DNA of 46,580 nucleotides, from assembly GCA_025453675.1 (NCBI GenBank), contig JALOPW010000010.1, positions 1 through 46,580 on the forward strand, written 5' to 3'. This document shows, in pieces, positions 16,666 to 30,042 of the stretch. Both the position numbers and the translations under genes were made by a program. Each line of letters opens with the position of its first letter. The stretch's first letter is position 1. This stretch comes from Methanolinea sp. GTDB lineage: Archaea > Halobacteriota > Methanomicrobia > Methanomicrobiales > Methanospirillaceae. The notes beneath the pieces were generated by a model. That model worked only from the letters and a program-made list of their open reading frames with translations, did no database searches and was not told where the DNA came from.

Positions 16666-16917
16666 GTGAGTATAAAACTAAATGTACTGGAACATACAAT
16701 GGTTCCGGATCACCAGATTATGAGCGAAGAAGAAGTCCAGGAACTCTATTCTCTCTACACCATTTCCAGCGAACAGCTGCCAAAAATCTACCATGACGAT
16801 CCTGCTGTGAAGGTTATCGGAGCCAAGGTGGGGGATGTCATCCGTATCGTGCGGATATCCCATACGGCCGGAAGGGCCGAATCGTTTCGGCTGGTCATAA
16901 AAAGACCGAAAAAATAG
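16666..16917 (+). CDS. rpoH: RNA polymerase subunit H (Rpo5)
   Basis: An 83-residue archaeal RNA polymerase subunit corresponding to the C-terminal domain of eukaryotic RPB5. It forms part of the lower jaw of the enzyme. It begins [20 protein letters not shown] after a GTG at 16666, matching the family's N-terminus (KFNVLEHELVPKHEILSEEE type), and ends with [20 protein letters not shown]. An open frame runs further upstream into the tRNA, and an internal ATG exists at 16699, but homology fixes the GTG. It is the first gene of the RNA polymerase operon, the usual order in archaea. Confidence 0.93.
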   Translation: MSIKLNVLEHTMVPDHQIMSEEEVQELYSLYTISSEQLPKIYHDDPAVKVIGAKVGDVIRIVRISHTAGRAESFRLVIKRPKK

Positions 16918-16924
16918 TTCAGGC

Positions 16925-16934
16925 GGGGCTGATC
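16925..16934 (+). promoter_or_regulatory. Shine-Dalgarno-like site pointing to an upstream, non-ATG start of rpoB''
   Basis: GGGGCTGATC matches GGAGGTGATC at eight of ten positions. It lies just before CTG 16938 and ATT 16941, and about 50 bases before the first canonical start codon (GTG 16986) of rpoB''. Confidence 0.5.
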
Positions 16935-16985
16935 GTTCTGATTAACAGGAGCGTATTATCTAAGGCATATTTTTCCCAGGAGCAC

Positions 16986-18497
16986 GTGGCGCGTCACCAG
17001 CTCGACTCTTTTAACAATTTCCTCATGCACAATCTGCAGAAGGTGGTAAATGAACAACGCGTCATAGAGACCGACATTGAGATCAGAGGGAGGAGCAATG
17101 ACCCGGTGTGGGTGGAACTGGGTAAAGTAGAGGTGAAGAAACCACTCGTGCGCGAGGCGGACGGCTCACAGGGAGATCTTTTCCCAAGTGAGGCAAGACT
17201 CCGGAATCTCACCTATGCGGCACCTATTCACCTGGAACTGGCTCTGGTCCAGGGAGGTGAGCGGCAGGACCCGGTCATCACCACCATAGGGCAACTACCC
17301 ATCATGGTTGGTTCAGCGGCCTGCAACCTGCATGGGATGAGCCAGGATGAGCGTGTCTCGCACGGCGAGGATCCCCTGGATCCCGGGGGTTATTTCATCG
17401 TGAATGGGACCGAGCGGGTATTGATGACCCTCGAGGACCTGGCATCTAACAAGATCATGACCGAGTTCACGGAACGCTATAACGAGCGAATCTACGTGGC
17501 AAAGGTCTTCTCTCAATACCGGGGCTACAGGGCGCTCGTGGTGGTGGAAAGGAACAGGAAGAACCTTCTCGAGGTTTCCTTCCCATCGGTGGCGGGACAC
17601 CTGAAATTTGTGGACCTGATGCGATCACTTGGCATGGTCAGTGACCATGATGTGGTGAGCGCCGTCTCCACTGACGAGGATATTCTCACCTACATGATGC
17701 AGAACCTGGAGGAGAGCGATTGTGACGGCGTGGATGCCGGCGTCATGTACGTGGGCAAGAAGCTTGCACCCAACCAGACCAAGGATTACCAGAGGAAACG
17801 GGCGGAGTTTGTCCTCGACAATTACCTCCTCCCGCACCTCAATTACCTGATGCCAACCAATCTGAAGGAGGGTGACGAGGGACACCGGGAAGCGGTTTCA
17901 GAGGTCCGTCTGGCAAAGGCCCATTTCCTGGGTCGAATGGCTGAGGCCTGTTTCGACCTGGTCCTCTCCAAGAGGAGGATCGATGACAAGGACCACTACT
18001 CCAACAAGCGGTTGAAGCTTGCAGGGGACCTGATGGAGGACCTCTTCCGTATCTCCCTCAACAGGTTGACACGTGACATCAAGTATCAGCTGGAGAGGGC
18101 CAGCATGCGCCACCGCGATCTCTCTATAGGGACGGCTGTCCGTGCGGATGTACTCACTGAACGACTGCTCCACCCCCTGGCGACAGGGAACTGGGTGGGT
18201 GGAAGGACGGGGGTATCTCAACTGCTGGACCGGGTTGATCACATGAGTGTGCTCTCTCACCTCAGAAGAGTCATCTCCCCGCTCTCGCGTTCCCAGCCGC
18301 ACTTCGAGGCCCGTGACCTGCATCCTACCCAGTGGGGCCGGATCTGTCCAAGTGAGACCCCTGAAGGGCCGAACTGCGGCCTGGTGAAGAATTTTGCCCA
18401 GATGGTGGAGATAAGCAGGGGGGTTCAGGATGAAGATGAGGTTACCAGGATACTCTATACTCTCGGCGTGGAGCATATCAAGGGGGACCTGAGATGA
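16986..18497 (+). CDS. rpoB2: RNA polymerase subunit B'' (Rpo2N)
   Basis: N-terminal half of the second-largest RNA polymerase subunit, split from B' as in methanogens. It contains the protrusion and lobe regions: [18 protein letters not shown] near residue 105, [20 protein letters not shown] near 130, and the fork-region [20 protein letters not shown] with [20 protein letters not shown] and [14 protein letters not shown] near 430-470. The coordinates use the first canonical start, GTG 16986 (503 residues). However, the same frame upstream reads NRSVLSKAYFSQEH, which matches the family N-terminus, so translation probably begins at CTG 16938 or ATT 16941, adding 15-16 residues. It overlaps rpoB' by four bases (ATGA). 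Confidence 0.95.
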   Translation: MARHQLDSFNNFLMHNLQKVVNEQRVIETDIEIRGRSNDPVWVELGKVEVKKPLVREADGSQGDLFPSEARLRNLTYAAPIHLELALVQGGERQDPVITTIGQLPIMVGSAACNLHGMSQDERVSHGEDPLDPGGYFIVNGTERVLMTLEDLASNKIMTEFTERYNERIYVAKVFSQYRGYRALVVVERNRKNLLEVSFPSVAGHLKFVDLMRSLGMVSDHDVVSAVSTDEDILTYMMQNLEESDCDGVDAGVMYVGKKLAPNQTKDYQRKRAEFVLDNYLLPHLNYLMPTNLKEGDEGHREAVSEVRLAKAHFLGRMAEACFDLVLSKRRIDDKDHYSNKRLKLAGDLMEDLFRISLNRLTRDIKYQLERASMRHRDLSIGTAVRADVLTERLLHPLATGNWVGGRTGVSQLLDRVDHMSVLSHLRRVISPLSRSQPHFEARDLHPTQWGRICPSETPEGPNCGLVKNFAQMVEISRGVQDEDEVTRILYTLGVEHIKGDLR

Positions 18498-20308
18498 AGA
18501 AGGCGAGGGTGTTTGTTGATGGAGCCCTGATAGGTCTCGTGGATGACCCTAAATCCATGGTTTCGCAGGTGCGGGCCATGCGGCGCCAGGGAGTCATTTC
18601 CACTGAAGTCAATATATCCCACAAGGAATTCAACAACGATGTAATCATCCACACGGACAGAGGGAGGGCGAGGCGGCCGCTAATAGTCCTGCAGCAGGGA
18701 AAACCTCTGATTTCTGCGGATGATGTGGAAAAACTCCGTAAAAAGGAGATAGTGTTTGATAATTTCATAAAAAAAGGTCTCATCGAACTGATTGATGCAG
18801 AAGAAGAGGAGGATCTCTTTATCGCCATCAATCCAGGAGACGCCACTCCCAACCACACTCATATGGAGATCGACCCTTCTTTGATCCTGGGTATCGGTGC
18901 GGCACACGTGCCGTTCCCTGAGCATAACGCCAGTCCCAGGGTTACCATGGGTGCAGGGATGGTCAAGCAGGCACTGGGGTTCGGAGCTGCGAACATGAAG
19001 ATCCGGCCTGACACCCGCGGGCACCTGCTCCACTACGTGCAGAAACCCCTGGTGCACACCCAGACATCAGACCTCATCGGATCTGATGACCGGCCGGCAG
19101 GCCAGAACTTCGTAGTAGCCATCCTCTCGTTCGAGGGGTATAACATTGAAGACGCCCTGATATTCAACAAGGCCTCCATCGACCGGGGTCTTGGACGTTC
19201 TCATTTCTTCCGCACTTACGAGGGAGAGGAGCGGAGATATCCGGGAGGGCAGGTTGACCGGATCGAGATCCCTGACGAGGAGGTGACAGGGGCGCATGGG
19301 GCCGAGAGCTACAAGAACCTCGATGACGACGGAGTCATTAATCCCGAGACTGTTGTCAACGAGAAGGATGTCCTGATCGGGAAGACCTCGCCGCCCCGTT
19401 TCCTGGAAGAACCGACAAGCGACCTGATCACCGTGGAAAAGCGGCGCGACACCTCTGTGACCATGCGCAGCAATGAGCGGGGGATCGTCGATACGGTCAT
19501 CATCACCGAGGGTGAGAACAGTTCGCGGCTGGTGAAGGTCCGGACCAGGGACCAGCGTATACCTGAAGTAGGTGACAAGTTCGCCTCCCGCCATGGTCAG
19601 AAAGGTGTCATCGGCCTGATCACCCCCCAGGAGGACATGCCATACACCGAATCCGGGCTCACACCCGACCTCGTCATCAACCCCCATGCCATTCCCAGCC
19701 GCATGACGATTGGACACATGCTGGAGATGATTGGCGGCAAGGTGGGGTCCCTGGAAGGAAGGAGGATCAACGGGACCGCATTCTCAGGCGAACGTGAGGA
19801 AGACCTCCGTAGTTCACTGAAGCGCCAGGGTTTCGCACATACCGGCCGGGAAGTGATGTATGATGGCATCACCGGAAAACGGTTCTCAGCCGATATTTAC
19901 ATGGGTGTGATCTACTATCAGAAACTCTACCACATGGTCTCATCAAAGATGCATGCCCGTTCCAGGGGGCCGGTACAGGTGCTCACCCGCCAGCCCACGG
20001 AAGGAAGGGCAAGGGAAGGAGGACTCCGTTTCGGTGAGATGGAGCGCGACGTGATGATCGGCCATGGTGCAGCCATGGCCCTCAAAGAGCGTCTCCTGGA
20101 TGAGTCAGACAAAGTGCAGGAGTATGTCTGTGCCCGGTGCGGCATGGTGGCCATGCTCGACCGCAAGGCCAATACCACCCGGTGCCTGGCCTGTGGCGGT
20201 GAGACAGACATCTACCCGGTCGAGATGTCCTATGCGTTCAAACTGCTGCTTGACGAGATGAAGAGTATGGGGATCGCCCCGAGACTCAAACTCGAGGACG
20301 TGGTGTAG
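18494..20308 (+). CDS. rpoB1: RNA polymerase subunit B' (Rpo2C)
   Basis: C-terminal half of the second-largest RNA polymerase subunit, 604 residues, carrying the hybrid-binding, wall and clamp-anchor regions. Landmarks include [20 protein letters not shown] near residue 138, [20 protein letters not shown] near 207, [17 protein letters not shown] near 358 with the catalytic-centre lysine region, and a C-terminal zinc motif [13 protein letters not shown]...CLACGG. The ATG is inside the stop of rpoB'' (ATGA overlap), so the two halves are translationally coupled and meet in the assembled enzyme. Confidence 0.97.
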   Translation: MKKARVFVDGALIGLVDDPKSMVSQVRAMRRQGVISTEVNISHKEFNNDVIIHTDRGRARRPLIVLQQGKPLISADDVEKLRKKEIVFDNFIKKGLIELIDAEEEEDLFIAINPGDATPNHTHMEIDPSLILGIGAAHVPFPEHNASPRVTMGAGMVKQALGFGAANMKIRPDTRGHLLHYVQKPLVHTQTSDLIGSDDRPAGQNFVVAILSFEGYNIEDALIFNKASIDRGLGRSHFFRTYEGEERRYPGGQVDRIEIPDEEVTGAHGAESYKNLDDDGVINPETVVNEKDVLIGKTSPPRFLEEPTSDLITVEKRRDTSVTMRSNERGIVDTVIITEGENSSRLVKVRTRDQRIPEVGDKFASRHGQKGVIGLITPQEDMPYTESGLTPDLVINPHAIPSRMTIGHMLEMIGGKVGSLEGRRINGTAFSGEREEDLRSSLKRQGFAHTGREVMYDGITGKRFSADIYMGVIYYQKLYHMVSSKMHARSRGPVQVLTRQPTEGRAREGGLRFGEMERDVMIGHGAAMALKERLLDESDKVQEYVCARCGMVAMLDRKANTTRCLACGGETDIYPVEMSYAFKLLLDEMKSMGIAPRLKLEDVV

Positions 20309-20319
20309 GAGGAAAAACC

Positions 20320-24124
<3,805 letters not shown>

Positions 24125-24134
24125 GAGAATTGTA

Positions 24135-24425
24135 ATGGATTTTAATGCTTCTTTACGGAGAGCCATAAAAACAGGAGAAGTCCTGCTCGGGCAGAACATG
24201 ACCGCGCAGTGCATCGAGAATGGCAGGGCCCAGATGGTAGTGGTGGCCGGTAACTGCCCGGAAAACTTCAGGGAAATGCTCAAATCAAAGGATAACCTCT
24301 TTGTCTACACATTTGAAGGATCCAGCATGCAACTGGGGAAGGCCTGCGGAAAGCCCTTCATGGTCAGCGCCCTTGCAGTCATCAATCCTGGAGAATCCGA
24401 TATCCTCAGTCTCAAGAGGGCTTGA
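24135..24425 (+). CDS. rpl30e: Ribosomal protein L30e
   Basis: A 96-residue large-subunit ribosomal protein of the L7Ae/L30e RNA-binding fold. Typical segments are DFNASLRRAIKTGEVLLGQN at the N-terminus, AQMVVVAGNCPENFREML in the middle, and SSMQLGKACGKPFMVSALAV near residue 62. The fourth helix and the strand after it contact RNA kink turns in the family. It lies in its standard place between rpoA'' and nusA in the archaeal RNA polymerase operon, with a ribosome site AGGAGAATTG before the ATG. Confidence 0.93.
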   Translation: MDFNASLRRAIKTGEVLLGQNMTAQCIENGRAQMVVVAGNCPENFREMLKSKDNLFVYTFEGSSMQLGKACGKPFMVSALAVINPGESDILSLKRA

Positions 24426-24429
24426 AACC

Positions 24430-24876
24430 ATGGCTGAAGTGACCCTCAACGAGGACTGCATGCGCCTGATATCCCAGTTCGAGAAACTGACCGGAGCGGG
24501 GAGCAGGGACTGTGTGATCGACGACCGGAACAACCGCATCATCTTCGTGATCAACCCCGGAGAGATGGGGCTCGCGATCGGAAAGAGCGGGGCCAGCATC
24601 AAGAAGGCAATGGACGTCATGGGCAAGAAGATCGAGGTGGTGGAGTACGCAGGCAGCCCTGAGCAGTTCCTGCGGAACTGCTTCCTCCCTGCCAAGGTGA
24701 CCACCGTGGACTTCGAGGGTGACGGGGATGCCCAGGTTGCACACGTAGAGGTCAGGGACGAGGACCGCGGCCTTGCCATCGGTAAGGAGGGGAAGAACAT
24801 CTTCAAGGCCAAGAAGCTTGCCCAGCGCCAGCATAATATCAGCGATGTCCTCCTGGTGAATACCCAGGCCGAATAA
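24430..24876 (+). CDS. nusA: Archaeal NusA-like transcription factor
   Basis: A 148-residue protein consisting of two KH RNA-binding domains and lacking the N-terminal polymerase-binding and S1 domains of bacterial NusA, as is normal in archaea. The two GxxG loops are GLAIGKSGASIKKAMDVMGK near residue 45 and GLAIGKEGKNIFKAKKLAQ near residue 113. It probably binds nascent RNA or rRNA leader regions. The ATG at 24430 follows the L30e stop by four bases. In many archaea S12, S7 and elongation-factor genes follow; here a T tract and a repeat element come instead. Confidence 0.93.
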   Translation: MAEVTLNEDCMRLISQFEKLTGAGSRDCVIDDRNNRIIFVINPGEMGLAIGKSGASIKKAMDVMGKKIEVVEYAGSPEQFLRNCFLPAKVTTVDFEGDGDAQVAHVEVRDEDRGLAIGKEGKNIFKAKKLAQRQHNISDVLLVNTQAE

Positions 24877-24879
24877 TTC

Positions 24880-24886
24880 TTTTTTT
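24880..24886 (+). terminator. Oligo-T terminator behind nusA
   Basis: Seven T residues begin four bases after the nusA stop and directly precede a hairpin repeat; a second seven-T tract lies behind the repeat at 24951-24957. Together they look like the end of the RNA polymerase operon. Confidence 0.55.
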
Positions 24887-24888
24887 AT

Positions 24889-24950
24889 ATGAAAATGGCT
24901 GCGCCATTTTCATGAATGTGTATGATTGTGTCTCAAAGAGAATCATGTAG
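24889..24950 (+). repeat. Intergenic hairpin repeat, GTCTC-tail type, copy 1
   Basis: A perfect 11-pair stem, ATGAAAATGGC (24889-24899) and GCCATTTTCAT (24903-24913), with loop TGC. Its tail reads TGTATGATTGTGTCTC and then GAATCATGT, and a T tract follows. The same stem and tail occur in reverse orientation at 43997-44054 and, more diverged, at 33244-33296. Confidence 0.8.
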
Positions 24951-25093
24951 TTTTTTTATTCAGGAAGACCCCGTATTCCTGGTCCGAAAGGCACCTGTGA
25001 TTTGCCCCAATAAGCCTTCCTGCGAAAAGCAAGAATAAATATAAGTGCCTGAGACATTCCCCCCGTCATTCTCATATCACGATCCAGGCCTGT

Positions 25094-25342
25094 TCAAAGC
25101 GGTACAGATTTATGTGGGTCCTCGGGGGGTGTTGACCCTGGAACCGGGCAGATCTGCCCAAGGGCAGCCTGGATATCTCTCAGGCGATGGGTGATCTCAT
25201 GGAGTTTCCTGTCCAGGTCGGCCATATCATACTGTATCTCCTTGATATCATTCTTGATGCTCTCGATATCGAAAAATGCACTCTCGATCTCGGCCATCGC
25301 ATCGGTAATCACCAGGTTAGCCTGGGAACATGTATAGGGCAT
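25094..25342 (-). CDS. Small predicted coiled-coil protein, function unknown
   Basis: An 82-residue acidic protein. The middle (AEIESAFFDIESIKNDIKEI followed by QYDMADLDRKLHEITHRL) has regular heptad-like spacing of hydrophobic residues and should form a coiled coil; the C-terminus is proline-rich (CPVPGSTPPEDPHKSVPL). The ATG at 25342 is preceded directly by GGAGTGATC, an excellent archaeal ribosome site, which rules out the longer frame that runs into the tRNA-Arg gene. It lies 96 bases downstream of tRNA-Arg on the same strand. I see no recognisable domain. Confidence 0.65.
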   Translation of the reverse strand: MPYTCSQANLVITDAMAEIESAFFDIESIKNDIKEIQYDMADLDRKLHEITHRLRDIQAALGQICPVPGSTPPEDPHKSVPL

Positions 25343-25438
25343 GATCACTCCAAAGGGGATAGTCAACTCACTTTCCGGAAAAAGGTTTCCCTGCATGGAT
25401 GAAAGGGTGCAAGGGAGATTGGAGGATGGATGATCCCA

Positions 25439-25513
25439 CGGGCCTGGAGGGATTCGAACCCTCGACATCCGGGTTAGAAGCCCGGCGCTCTATCCAGGCT
25501 AAGCCACAGGCCC
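25439..25513 (-). tRNA. tRNA-Arg (anticodon UCU)
   Basis: Read on the minus strand: acceptor GGGCCTG/CAGGCCC with a G discriminator, D arm GCTT...GAGC, anticodon stem CCGGG/CCCGG with loop CTTCTAA giving UCU, and T arm GAGGG-TTCGAAT-CCCTC. There is no intron and no encoded CCA. Confidence 0.97.
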
Positions 25514-25736
25514 ATTCTGCGCAATATTATTTGAGGTGCGGGTAATTAATCGTTCTTCAGGAGGCAGAAAAATCGGGGCCTGGCGCAAGGTCCAAAATAT
25601 TCCGCGTGCCTGCTGCGCTTCAATGGATGAGTGACAATAAGGGTGAATCAGCTGAATAGTGCATGAGTTGCGCCCCATAGAATGTCGGGAAACTCAAAAA
25701 ATTGGTTGTTTTTTAAAAGCAGGGATTGACACCCGT

Positions 25737-26129
25737 TCACCCTGCATGGTAGCATGCAGATTTCAAGACCTCGACCACGATTGGCTGGATGATCCCCTCG
25801 ATGGTCACGCTCTTTACGGTTGACGATCCGGTGCATTTTACCTTGATGCGGGCAGACATTCGTTCGCGCTCCTCATAATGAAGGCCATGTGAATATTCCA
25901 TGATCCGTTTCATCGTGATGCTCACCATAAGGAGCTCGACGATGATACCAGAATCCCCGGGTGATAGGTCCTCCATGTCCACGGAGGTCATGAACACGAG
26001 TGATCCAGGGGGGATCCCGGCGAGGGTCACCACATTGTGCGTACTCTGTAGTTCCAGGGTCCGGGCTTTCCCTTCCTGGAGCTCTCTGATCACCTGGGGG
26101 GTGATCCCGGTTAATGCGAAGCACTTCAT
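25737..26129 (-). CDS. DUF473 family protein
   Basis: A 130-residue protein matching DUF473, a family of unknown function found mainly in methanogens and close relatives. It begins KCFALTGITPQVIRELQEGK and continues with RTLELQSTHNVVTLAGIPPG and SVDMEDLSPGDSGIIVELL. The ATG at 26129 is chosen because GGGTGAT lies four bases before it; a GTG at 26138 would overlap the preceding gene. It follows the PAC2-family gene by five bases and is surely co-transcribed with it. The gap downstream to tRNA-Arg (25514-25736) shows nothing recognisable. Confidence 0.75.
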   Translation of the reverse strand: MKCFALTGITPQVIRELQEGKARTLELQSTHNVVTLAGIPPGSLVFMTSVDMEDLSPGDSGIIVELLMVSITMKRIMEYSHGLHYEERERMSARIKVKCTGSSTVKSVTIEGIIQPIVVEVLKSACYHAG

Positions 26130-26134
26130 GAGTA

Positions 26135-26881
26135 TCACCCGTACATGGGAAGATGCTCTTTCTTCGGCATCGTCTCAGCAGTCTTCACCTGCTCCGCCAG
26201 TTTCTGCATGGTCGATTCGATCTCTTCCGCCTGCTCGATGAGGGGCTTGACATCGAGCTGGATGTCATACATCTTGTTCAGCACCTCGATTGCTGCAGCT
26301 GATGCCCTTGGATCCGGGGCATTGATGGTCTCTCCAAGAAGCCCGTATGCGGCAATGTTCCGGATTTTGCACTCGGTGAGGATGCTGCTGGCGATCCCTG
26401 AGATGCTCCCGATCGGAAGGATGATGGTGGAGTCCTGTATCCGGGGGAGTGCCTGGTCATTGCTTGCCACGCCAAAGACCCGCTTTTCTGGTTCATTGGT
26501 GATGATGCCGGCAATGGCAACCACCTCTTTGAGGGAAAACGGCTCCAGCCAGTCCATGATCCCGTTGGCCACTTCGTAGCAGATCATGGGGTGGATGGGG
26601 ATATCTGCCACAATTGCGGTAATATTTCCCTTCTCGTATACTCGCACAGGCACGTTTATCACCCCTTTGCTCATCATGGCCAGTGGGGGGAAATATTTAC
26701 TGTTGATGCTTCCAATCTGCTCAAACTCCAGTTGATCGACCATGTACTGGAGCGCGATGCTTCCCACCAGCCCGCTCCCGGGAAATCCCATCAGGACTGA
26801 AGATCCCGGGCTCGATAATGGACGCGAGAAGATCTTGATATCTGTGTTAGGGTCAGGCGACATTAGATTAACATATTCCAT
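26135..26881 (-). CDS. PAC2-family protein (proteasome assembly chaperone-like)
   Basis: A 248-residue protein of the PAC2 family, named for a eukaryotic proteasome assembly chaperone. Typical motifs are VLMGFPGSGLVGSIALQYMV near residue 30, SKYFPPLAMMSKGVINVPVR near 62, and AAYGLLGETINAPDPRASAA near 182. The C-terminal 50 residues form a helical, Glu- and Gln-rich tail (LIEQAEEIESTMQKLAEQVK). Archaeal PAC2 homologues are thought to act as assembly factors for the 20S proteasome, but some act independently; no proteasome gene lies nearby. It shares an operon with DUF473 and is divergent from the small gene at 26899. Confidence 0.85.
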   Translation of the reverse strand: MEYVNLMSPDPNTDIKIFSRPLSSPGSSVLMGFPGSGLVGSIALQYMVDQLEFEQIGSINSKYFPPLAMMSKGVINVPVRVYEKGNITAIVADIPIHPMICYEVANGIMDWLEPFSLKEVVAIAGIITNEPEKRVFGVASNDQALPRIQDSTIILPIGSISGIASSILTECKIRNIAAYGLLGETINAPDPRASAAAIEVLNKMYDIQLDVKPLIEQAEEIESTMQKLAEQVKTAETMPKKEHLPMYG

Positions 26882-26898
26882 CCACCTAAAAAAGTATT

Positions 26899-27216
26899 AT
26901 GCAAGAATATCCGGTAAAGAGGGGTTATACGAAAGATCTCCAGGAGACGATAGGGAACAAGATGAGAGAATGCTTCGGGGTGGAACCGAGGAGGGCCGGG
27001 GAGCATTTCCAGATCTCTTACGGGGCCCTGAAGATACTGGAGGTATCACCCGGGACGGGTGGAAAGACACTGGTGGTGAATACCGAGTCGGATACCAGCG
27101 TATCTGATGAAGTCATTCTAGATACCAACAGACGTTTTCGGAAGTACCTGGACGAAGTCACAGGGTATTCCACCAAAGAACGGGTGAAAAAGGCAAAGAG
27201 TGTAGAGCCCAAGTAA
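26899..27216 (+). CDS. DUF5611-like small conserved protein
   Basis: A 105-residue basic protein beginning MQEYPVKRGYTKDLQETI, with AGEHFQISYGALKILEVSPG in the middle and a positively charged tail (STKERVKKAKSVEPK). It resembles a small uncharacterised family seen in methanogens (DUF5611-like); I am not certain of the number. No signal peptide or membrane segment is visible, so it is cytosolic. It is divergent from the PAC2 gene with an 17-base gap, and convergent with leuS, whose stop is only two bases away. Confidence 0.7.
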   Translation: MQEYPVKRGYTKDLQETIGNKMRECFGVEPRRAGEHFQISYGALKILEVSPGTGGKTLVVNTESDTSVSDEVILDTNRRFRKYLDEVTGYSTKERVKKAKSVEPK

Positions 27217-27218
27217 CC

Positions 27219-30002
27219 TCACTCTATCACGATAGCTGGTTTGAGAGGGAGTGCTGCAGCGGCCCTTGGATGAGGGCACTCTCCTGCATCCACCACGTTC
27301 ACCGGGGCGGAGCATTCCCTCTCCAGGAATTCCTTTGCGTTCCGGAACACTTCCATCTCATCGACCTTACCTTCGAGGAACTGACGGACGATAGCCGGGG
27401 GCAGGCGATGCACCAGCGTGATGCACTGCCTGGTGGTATCCGTGGCTTCTTTTCCTCTTTTACGCATCTGCTCATCCTTCATGATATCCCTGATCACTGC
27501 ATTTCTGTCTGGTGCAGCGGCAACGGCAGCAAATATAGTCCTCTTCCATGAAGGGGCCACGCAAAGGGTGATGGAAGCAGGCGTAATCTGGATGATCTTC
27601 CTGATCGATTCGATGTCCTCAACCGTACGGAGGAGGAGCTCCTCGGCCAGTTCGAGGTCCGGGTCCGTCTTCGTGTCATCGGCGACGGGCCAGGGTGCGA
27701 AAGAGACCAGCCCCTCACCCCCCATATCCTTCCACAACCTCTCGCAGGTGAAGGGGATGACCGGGGCCAGGAGCCTTACCCACGCCGAGCTCAACTCCCG
27801 GAATGCACTTCCCCCTGCTGCATTTTCCGGGAGGCGTCGCCTGTACCATTTCAGGTCAGATTCGATGGCAAAGAATGCCTCCTGGAGGGCCTGGCGGGTC
27901 TGGAAGCGATCCAGGGCTTCGGTGGTCTTCTGTATGTGCTGCTGGAGCCTTGAGATGAGCCAGCGGTCAGATGCCGTTGCAGCACTCCCACCTGATGAGA
28001 GGCTCTCCTGTATGGTGTTCCAGAACCGCTCGATCTGCTTCCTGGTCGAGTAGACCAGCTCATTTCGCCAGTCGAAGTCCTGCCATGGTTCTGCGCTGCC
28101 CACCAGGAACATGCGAACGGTATCCGCCCCAAATTCCTTCAACGCGTCCTCCAGGAGGAAGACGTTCCCCTTTGACGATGACATCTTGGCTCCGTTCAGG
28201 AGACCCATCCCAAAGACAACCATCCCTCGGGGCATGCTCCGGGGCGGGAATATGGCTGCGTGGTGGAAGAGCTGAAAGGTCAGGTGGTTGGAGATGAGAT
28301 CTTTTGCCGAGAACCGGTAGTCATACGGGTACCAGTACTCAAATTCCCTTCGCATCGCCTCTAATTTCTCCATGTCCGGGAAATGAGGGGTGCCTTTGCC
28401 CAGGAAGAGGTAATCAAAGACCTCCGGTGTCAGGTCTTCGGGCCGTAACTGCTTCAGGTGGTGTGCGATGGTATAATACGCCATGTAGACCGTGGAGTCG
28501 CTGAGTGGCTCAATAAGCCAGTCCGGGTCCCAGGGGAGCCTGGTCCCGAGGCCCACCCTGCGGGTACAGGCCCAGTCCTTCAGCCAGTCAACCGTGCGTT
28601 CGAACTCCGTACGCACCTCGGGGGGCACGAGGGTCATCGCCGCCAGGTGGGTTGAGACCTGGGCTTTCCATGCAGGATCGCTGTACTGGAGAAACCACTG
28701 GTCGTGGAGGATCTTGACGAATACCTGCCCGCCGCAGCGGCAGATTACTGGCCGGGTATCAAACTCATACATCACTACCGAGTCGTAGTGCTCCATCATC
28801 AGCGCCCCGACGCTCTCCCGGGCCTGCCTGACGCTCTCCCCGCCGTACTTCTCAAGGAGGGTACCGGTGGAGAACTCAGCGCTGTATACTTCCTGGGTAA
28901 GGGCTTCCATCCCGGGATCATTCTGGTCACGGATCCCGGCCTTCTCCACGGCATCTTTTGCAGGGAACTCGCCGTAATGGGGAACTTTGATCAGGGCAAT
29001 CGGCCTGATGCCCGGGTACCGACCCTGCGCCTGGAGATCCCGAAGAGCGATGTAATCGAAAGGTGCATGGGCAGGAACACTCATCACTACTCCGCTGGCC
29101 ATATCCGGATCCACGAACGCTGCCGGAAGGACTGGTACATCCCCACAGAGGGGATGGCTGACAACCTGGTCGATCAGATGTGCACCCGGAATCTCCATTT
29201 TTACAGTGACCGTGTGGTCCTGGAGGGAGAGCTTGTTGGCCGCTTCCCTGCTGATGATCCAGGAGATTCCGTCCACCTCGGCCTTCACATACGTAACAGA
29301 TGGGTTCACCCACAGGTTCGTGACCCCGTAGATCGTCTCAGGCCGGAGGGTAGCGGTGGGAATGAAGGAGTCTTTCCACCGGAACATCACCATGACAAAT
29401 TTAAGGATCTCAGCTTTGTCCCCTTCCAGGAGGTCGTGATCGCCCACTGGATTGTCGCACTGTGGGCAGTATCGCACCGGGTGGGCTCCCTTGTTCACAT
29501 GTCCCCCCTCGCGCAGGTGCTTCCACTGCCACTCGATGAACTTGCTGTACTGCGGGTCAACGGTAGTGAACCGTCGCCTCCAGTCGATCGAAAGCCCGCA
29601 CGAGGTCATTACCCGGCGGTACTCATCAGAGAAGTGCCGGACAATGGCAAGGGGATTTTCAAACTCTTTCAGGGTCTCTTCGGGGACCCTGTACAGATCC
29701 CGGTACAGGTGGATGGCCTTCTCGTCACCCCTGGCAATCCTCTTGGATATCCCGATGACCGGGGCGCCTGTGACATGGAAGGCCATCGGATAAAGTACCT
29801 GTCTCCCCCTCATCCTCCAGAACCTGGCAATCACATCGGGGACGATATAGGTCCGTCCGTGCCCCACGTGCATGGCGCCGCTGGGGTAGGGATAGGCAAC
29901 TGTGAGGTAAAACTTCTCGCTGGGAGTTGGATTAGATTCGAATGCATGCTCCCATTCATTGAGGGCAGCCTCCTCCAGCTGCCGCAAATCAGGTAGGCTC
30001 AA
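27219..30002 (-). CDS. leuS: Leucyl-tRNA synthetase
   Basis: Class I aminoacyl-tRNA synthetase, 927 residues, the usual length for archaeal LeuRS. The HIGH-type motif is in [20 protein letters not shown] (near residue 35) and the KMSKS motif in [20 protein letters not shown] (near 604). The editing domain is present ([17 protein letters not shown] near 216 and [15 protein letters not shown] near 305), as are two cysteine pairs ([19 protein letters not shown]). The start is TTG, preceded by GGTGAGAGG, and homology begins immediately. It is the last gene of the run prepilin peptidase-hisI-PINA-leuS, 40 bases after PINA. A 430-residue open frame on the other strand is a shadow of this gene. Confidence 0.96.
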   Translation of the reverse strand: MSLPDLRQLEEAALNEWEHAFESNPTPSEKFYLTVAYPYPSGAMHVGHGRTYIVPDVIARFWRMRGRQVLYPMAFHVTGAPVIGISKRIARGDEKAIHLYRDLYRVPEETLKEFENPLAIVRHFSDEYRRVMTSCGLSIDWRRRFTTVDPQYSKFIEWQWKHLREGGHVNKGAHPVRYCPQCDNPVGDHDLLEGDKAEILKFVMVMFRWKDSFIPTATLRPETIYGVTNLWVNPSVTYVKAEVDGISWIISREAANKLSLQDHTVTVKMEIPGAHLIDQVVSHPLCGDVPVLPAAFVDPDMASGVVMSVPAHAPFDYIALRDLQAQGRYPGIRPIALIKVPHYGEFPAKDAVEKAGIRDQNDPGMEALTQEVYSAEFSTGTLLEKYGGESVRQARESVGALMMEHYDSVVMYEFDTRPVICRCGGQVFVKILHDQWFLQYSDPAWKAQVSTHLAAMTLVPPEVRTEFERTVDWLKDWACTRRVGLGTRLPWDPDWLIEPLSDSTVYMAYYTIAHHLKQLRPEDLTPEVFDYLFLGKGTPHFPDMEKLEAMRREFEYWYPYDYRFSAKDLISNHLTFQLFHHAAIFPPRSMPRGMVVFGMGLLNGAKMSSSKGNVFLLEDALKEFGADTVRMFLVGSAEPWQDFDWRNELVYSTRKQIERFWNTIQESLSSGGSAATASDRWLISRLQQHIQKTTEALDRFQTRQALQEAFFAIESDLKWYRRRLPENAAGGSAFRELSSAWVRLLAPVIPFTCERLWKDMGGEGLVSFAPWPVADDTKTDPDLELAEELLLRTVEDIESIRKIIQITPASITLCVAPSWKRTIFAAVAAAPDRNAVIRDIMKDEQMRKRGKEATDTTRQCITLVHRLPPAIVRQFLEGKVDEMEVFRNAKEFLERECSAPVNVVDAGECPHPRAAAALPLKPAIVIE

Positions 30003-30042
30003 GTCCTCTCACCTTTTTCCTGTGCAAAATAAAAAGAATTGT

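Noticed and set aside
25343-25468. N-terminal extension of the small coiled-coil gene into tRNA-Arg
   Set aside because: The extension reads through tRNA sequence; a strong ribosome site sits directly before the ATG at 25342.
28704-29996. 430-codon open frame on the plus strand
   Set aside because: Antisense to leuS with no recognisable domain; leuS has all class I synthetase motifs.
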